Both the position numbers and the translations under genes were made by a program. Positions 6,873 to 9,953 of a stretch of DNA of 9,953 nt are shown in pieces. The notes under the pieces were generated by a model. It worked only from the letters and a program-made list of their open reading frames with translations, was not told where the DNA came from and did no database searches. Numbering within the stretch: position 1 is the first letter of the stretch; every line of letters begins with the position of its first letter. The stretch is from Desulfobacteraceae bacterium (GTDB taxonomy: Bacteria; Desulfobacterota; DSM-4660; Desulfatiglandales; Desulfatiglandaceae). The stretch lies in the NCBI GenBank assembly GCA_020349865.1, contig CP070700.1, forward strand, positions 2,921,698-2,931,650, read 5' to 3'.

Positions 6873-9209
6873 ATGGGTAATAAACAGCATAACATCCTGG
6901 AGCAGATTGGCGGGACACCTCTTGTTCCCATAAGCAGACTCAATCCGCACAAGAATGTACAGATCTTGGCCAAGCTTGAATACTTTAACCCTGGTGGATC
7001 TATAAAAGACAGACCTGCCCTCTACATGATTGAAGAGGCAGAAAGAATTGGGGTTTTGACAAAAGAAAAGATCATCCTTGAAGCAACCAGCGGAAATACG
7101 GGGATTGGCCTTGCACTCGTAGCCTCAGTTAAAGGATATCGTATCCTGCTTACTATGTCCGAGTCGGTCAGTCAGGAGCGGATAAAGATCCTTAAGGCCA
7201 TGGGGGCTGAAATAAAATTCACTCCTGCTCGCTTGGGGACCGATGGGGCAATCGAAACTGTTTACAAGCTGGCCAGAGAAGAGCCTGAAAAATACTGGCT
7301 TGCAGATCAGTTCAATAATGATGCGAACTGGATGGCGCATTACCACGGCACGGCCATGGAAATCTGGGAGCAGACTAGAGGTGAGCTTGAGGTCTTAGTG
7401 GCAACTATGGGTACCACCGGAACTCTTATGGGTCTGTCAAGGCGATTCAGGGAACTCAATTCCGAGGTCCAGATTATTGGGGTGGAGCCTTTCTTAGGGC
7501 ATAGGATACAGGGCCTGAAGAATATGAAAGAATCTTACCAACCAGGGATTTTTGACAAAAATCGGCTCCACCGCATTATCAACATAGATGATGAAGAGGC
7601 ATATCACACATCACGTATGCTAGCCAGAAAAGAAGGTATCTTTGTCGGGATGAGCTCAGGGGCGGCCATGGCCGCAGCCATAAAAATTGCCGGAGAGATG
7701 TCAAAAGGCCGAATCGTTACCATTCTGCCTGACGGTGGTGAGAGGTATTTGAGCACCCCATTGTTTGTAGTCAAAAGCAAATCCGGGCTGCGCCTCTTTA
7801 ACACCCTGACGCGAAAAAAGGAAGAATTTGTTCCAATCGAAGAAAATCGCGTAACTATGTATACCTGTGGTCCTACCCTCTGCCACTTGATCCACCTTGG
7901 ACAGTGCAGGCGCTTCCTCTTTTCGGACCTGATCAGGCGTTATCTGGAATTCAAAGGGTACCGAGTGACCCACATTATGAATGTTACAGACCTTGATGAC
8001 CGGACAATTGAAGGCGCAGAGAAAGCCGGCATGTCCCTTAAGGATTTCACCAGCAAGTATTATCAGGAATTCTTACTGGATCTTGAGCATTTAAATATAA
8101 AGAGGGCCACGGAATATCCGAGGGCGAGCGAGCATGTGGACGACATAATAAAGCTCACCCAAAAACTCCTGGAAAAAGGTTACGCCTATGAAAAATTCAG
8201 GTCCATCTATTTCGACATTTCTCGCTTTAAGGGGTATGGCAAGCTATCACGAATTGATATCGATAAAATCAGGCTTGGCAAGACCGTTGATCTGGACCAA
8301 TACGAAAAAGAAAACCCTCGTGACTTTGTCCTTCTCAAAAGATCCACACTGAGCGAACTAAAGAGCGGGATATTTTATCAGACTCAGTGGGGCAATGTCA
8401 GGCCTGGCTGGCACATTGAGTGCTCGGCCATGGCCATGAAGTACCTCTCGCAACCATATGACATACACACAAGTGGTGTCGACCTGATATTTCCCCATCA
8501 TGAAAATGCAATCGCAATCAGCCAGGCTGCAATAGATACACCACCTGCAAATTACTGGGTACACAACGAATTGACTATGATCAACGGTAAAAAACCCTCC
8601 CGGTTCTCGGAAGAGGACACATTGTCATTAAGAGATACTCTGGACCACGGCCACTCAGGCAGGGAAGTCCGGTACTGGATGCTCAGTCACCATTACCGGA
8701 AGCCTATCTATTTTTCATGGTCAAAGCTTGAAACAGCAAGCAATACAATCGCGCACCTGGATAATTTTGTGCGAAAACTCCATTTCTGCCAGCCGGGTCC
8801 TGCTAATCCGGAGATGGATCAAGTTGTCTATGATTTGAGACAAAAATTCACGGAATCCATGGATGATGACTTTAACGTTTCAGCTGCGTTAGCGGCACTT
8901 TTCCAATTTATCAATCGCCTGAATAAACTGGTGGACCGTAATGGCTTATCGACTGATGATAAGGAAAAAGTCCTGAAGGCCCTTGAACGAATCGATTCAG
9001 TGCTGGGCGTCATGGATTTTGCTGCCCCGGAGGTTGGTCAAGAGGTGGAAGCCCTGATTGAAAAACGGGAGAAGGCAAGAAAGAATAAGGATTGGGAATC
9101 AGCCGATGGCTTGCGCCGGGAATTGAGAGAGATGGGGATCGAGATCATTGATACCAAAGAAGGGCCCATGTGGCGTGAAGTAAAGCGCAATGCGACTTCG
9201 ATGAGTTGA
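6873..9209 (+). CDS. Cysteine synthase (CysM-like) fused to a divergent cysteinyl-tRNA synthetase
   Basis: One continuous frame of 778 residues joins two enzymes with almost no linker. Residues 1-300 are a PLP enzyme that makes cysteine from an activated serine and a sulfur donor: Lys45 in SIKDR (Schiff base), TSGNTG (72-77), ATMGTTGT (177-184), GMSSG (259-263) and RYLST (291-295), closest in motif wording to CysM. From about 304 a CysRS-like domain begins with LRLFNTLTRKKEEF. Zinc ligands Cys332, Cys517 and His542 are present, but the fourth (Glu238 in E. coli) is Ala546. HIGH reads HLGQ (341-344) and KMSKS reads KPSRF (574-578). The DALR-type region with MDDDFN (663-668) and the C-terminal tRNA-binding tail are complete. 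Each half has normal length (E. coli CysM 303, CysRS 461). The start at 6873 follows GGAG by 9 bases. The fusion suggests direct hand-over of cysteine. Whether the second half still charges tRNA-Cys is open. Confidence 0.92.
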   Translation: MGNKQHNILEQIGGTPLVPISRLNPHKNVQILAKLEYFNPGGSIKDRPALYMIEEAERIGVLTKEKIILEATSGNTGIGLALVASVKGYRILLTMSESVSQERIKILKAMGAEIKFTPARLGTDGAIETVYKLAREEPEKYWLADQFNNDANWMAHYHGTAMEIWEQTRGELEVLVATMGTTGTLMGLSRRFRELNSEVQIIGVEPFLGHRIQGLKNMKESYQPGIFDKNRLHRIINIDDEEAYHTSRMLARKEGIFVGMSSGAAMAAAIKIAGEMSKGRIVTILPDGGERYLSTPLFVVKSKSGLRLFNTLTRKKEEFVPIEENRVTMYTCGPTLCHLIHLGQCRRFLFSDLIRRYLEFKGYRVTHIMNVTDLDDRTIEGAEKAGMSLKDFTSKYYQEFLLDLEHLNIKRATEYPRASEHVDDIIKLTQKLLEKGYAYEKFRSIYFDISRFKGYGKLSRIDIDKIRLGKTVDLDQYEKENPRDFVLLKRSTLSELKSGIFYQTQWGNVRPGWHIECSAMAMKYLSQPYDIHTSGVDLIFPHHENAIAISQAAIDTPPANYWVHNELTMINGKKPSRFSEEDTLSLRDTLDHGHSGREVRYWMLSHHYRKPIYFSWSKLETASNTIAHLDNFVRKLHFCQPGPANPEMDQVVYDLRQKFTESMDDDFNVSAALAALFQFINRLNKLVDRNGLSTDDKEKVLKALERIDSVLGVMDFAAPEVGQEVEALIEKREKARKNKDWESADGLRRELREMGIEIIDTKEGPMWREVKRNATSMS

Positions 9210-9254
9210 TAGAATAGGCCGAGGAGGTTGACCTTAACTTTTTCCCGGCTGACC

Positions 9255-9467
9255 TTATTGAGCGGCCTTCACAAATCTACCGCAGGGGTGCTTGAACATG
9301 GCCCACTGCCCTCTATTTCCATCCCAGGACGCATCACGGCATTCTCCCAGAGCATGGGGGCTGTTATGGCCTTTGTCATTATGGAAATACCCAAAATGCT
9401 CACACGTACAGCACCGGATTAGACCATTAGACTCACTTTCTGATCCTTTGCCATCTGTATCTCGCAT
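9255..9467 (-). CDS. Probable small four-cysteine protein of unknown function
   Basis: I do not recognise this 70-residue protein. After a short polar N-terminus rich in Ser and Glu it has Cys19-Cys20, Cys22, Cys43 and Cys62, giving a C-x2-C-x20-C-x18-C pattern with His24, His29, His34, His38 and His60 nearby. The segment ECRDASWDGNRGQWAMF (42-58) then HPCGRF (60-65) looks like a conserved small metal-binding protein rather than random translation. It has no membrane helix or signal peptide. The ATG at 9465-9467 has only a weak purine-rich site upstream. A candidate promoter (TATACT at 9549-9554 with TTGGTA 16 bases before it, minus strand) would give a leader of about 75 bases. It is convergent with the fusion gene, 45 bases apart, with no clear terminator between them. 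Zinc or Fe-S binding is a guess. Confidence 0.5.
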   Translation of the reverse strand: MRDTDGKGSESESNGLIRCCTCEHFGYFHNDKGHNSPHALGECRDASWDGNRGQWAMFKHPCGRFVKAAQ

Positions 9468-9548
9468 AAAAACACTTCGTCTTTCTTGTGTGTGGGCCTC
9501 TTGATATTAGGTTCTTGATTATTAGTAATAGTTTAGCAATTTGAAAAT

Positions 9549-9576
9549 AGTATAAAAAAAACTGTGGCTAATACCA
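9549..9576 (-). promoter_or_regulatory. Possible promoter for the small cysteine protein
   Basis: On the minus strand TTGGTA (4 of 6) is followed after 16 bases by TATACT (9549-9554, 5 of 6), with a T run just before the -10. It lies downstream of the tRNA pair and points at the small cysteine gene. The stretch 9468-9668 otherwise holds no gene that I can support. Confidence 0.3.
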
Positions 9577-9668
9577 ACTCGGCTTATTGGAATCAAAGGT
9601 ATTCCATAAGTGCTCAGAGTGGGGAGGGTGCTTAAGTCTTGATGAGACACGGAAGCTATAATGAAAAA

Positions 9669-9761
9669 TGGCGGAGAGAGAGGGATTCGAACCCTCGGTG
9701 GAAGTTTCCTCCCACACTCGCTTAGCAGGCGAGCGCCTTCAGCCAACTCGGCCATCTCTCC
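9669..9761 (-). tRNA. tRNA-Ser(GCU), encoded CCA
   Basis: The gene reads serine codons AGC/AGU. On the minus strand the acceptor 5' GGAGAGA pairs with TCTCTCC, followed by G and an encoded CCA (9669-9671). The D-arm has GGCCGAGTTGGCTGAAGGC. The anticodon loop CTGCTAA (9722-9728) holds GCT and is flanked by CTCGC/GCGAG. A long variable arm, typical of tRNA-Ser, precedes the T-arm GGTTCGAATCC. It is second in a two-tRNA unit, 14 bases behind tRNA-Ser(UGA). A run of T's follows the CCA directly. Confidence 0.97.
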
Positions 9762-9775
9762 GTGTATTTATGATG

Positions 9776-9867
9776 TGGCGGAGGGAGTAGGATTCGAACC
9801 CACGGACCCGTTTCCACGGATCAACGGTTTTCAAGACCGCCGCCTTCAACCACTCGGCCATCCCTCC
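9776..9867 (-). tRNA. tRNA-Ser(UGA), encoded CCA
   Basis: The gene reads serine UCN codons. On the minus strand the acceptor GGAGGGA pairs with TCCCTCC, followed by G and an encoded CCA (9776-9778). The anticodon loop CTTGAAA (9829-9835) holds TGA at 9831-9833, closed by GCGGT/ACCGT with one G-U pair. The long variable arm and the T-arm with GGTTCGAATCC are complete. It is the first gene after the promoter at 9876-9905. Confidence 0.97.
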
Positions 9868-9875
9868 CGCCAAAG

Positions 9876-9905
9876 ATTCTAGCCACTTACAGACTTGGGT
9901 GTCAA
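9876..9905 (-). promoter_or_regulatory. Promoter of the tRNA-Ser pair
   Basis: On the minus strand TTGACA (9900-9905, perfect) is followed after 18 bases by TAGAAT (9876-9881, 5 of 6). The expected start near 9869 is only about two bases before the tRNA-Ser(UGA) 5' end. The bases between the -10 and the start are GC-rich next to the tRNA, like the discriminator of stringently controlled stable-RNA promoters. Confidence 0.75.
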
Positions 9906-9953
9906 GAGCTTTTCCTCAACCTGCGGTTTAGCTACGCTCACTTTCTATGATGC

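Noticed and set aside
9228..9422. Plus-strand open frame after the fusion gene
   Set aside because: Its TTG start abuts the purine stretch with no spacing, and it is antisense to the more protein-like four-cysteine frame.
9590..9640. Imperfect inverted sequence TAAGTGC...GTGCTTA
   Set aside because: The arms mismatch in the middle and no run of T's follows, so not a convincing terminator or operator.
9522..9755. Minus-strand open frame across tRNA-Ser(GCU)
   Set aside because: It reads through the tRNA and AT-rich flank, and no protein-like composition is seen.
9661..9882. Plus-strand open frame with a GGERGIRTL-like start
   Set aside because: It is the reverse-strand translation of the two tRNA-Ser genes, a well-known type of spurious protein.

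Overview
The window looks like chromosomal DNA from a sulfate-reducing or syntrophic member of the Desulfobacterota (former Deltaproteobacteria). This is inferred from four things: a PilB/GspE-type ATPase with an N-terminal MshEN domain, a CHASE2 Ser/Thr kinase, groESL of ordinary bacterial type without a CIRCE operator, and a cysteine synthase fused to a cysteinyl-tRNA synthetase. No 16S or marker phylogeny is available here, so the assignment is tentative. I see no insertion sequence, CRISPR array or phage gene.

Layout. 1-1527 (minus): a type IV pilus / type II secretion assembly ATPase with two c-di-GMP-binding-type motifs. It is cut by an in-frame TAA just after the first CxxC of its zinc motif, and the frame stays open beyond the stop to the window edge. 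1528-1808: divergent intergenic region with a strong plus-strand sigma70-like promoter. 1809-4355 (plus): membrane-anchored CHASE2 sensor Ser/Thr protein kinase. 4375-4456: two perfect hairpins between convergent genes. 4483-6473 (minus): groES-groEL operon. 6474-6872: AT-rich divergent control region with a heat-shock-like promoter for groESL, a 10-bp palindrome and a sigma70-like promoter for the next gene. 6873-9209 (plus): a 778-residue fusion of a CysM-like cysteine synthase and a full-length class I CysRS-like domain. 9255-9467 (minus): a probable small four-cysteine protein. 9669-9867 (minus): tandem tRNA-Ser(UGA) and tRNA-Ser(GCU) genes behind a near-consensus promoter.

The fusion gene is the standout. 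Its CysM half keeps the PLP lysine and substrate loops. Its CysRS half keeps the fold, the tRNA-binding C-terminus and three of four zinc ligands, but differs from E. coli CysRS at HIGH (HLGQ), KMSKS (KPSRF) and the fourth zinc ligand (Glu to Ala). It is either a divergent CysRS subfamily fed directly with cysteine, or a paralog with a changed reaction. The other genes are mostly independent transcription units: surface/secretion motor, sensor kinase, chaperonin, cysteine/translation, and serine tRNAs.
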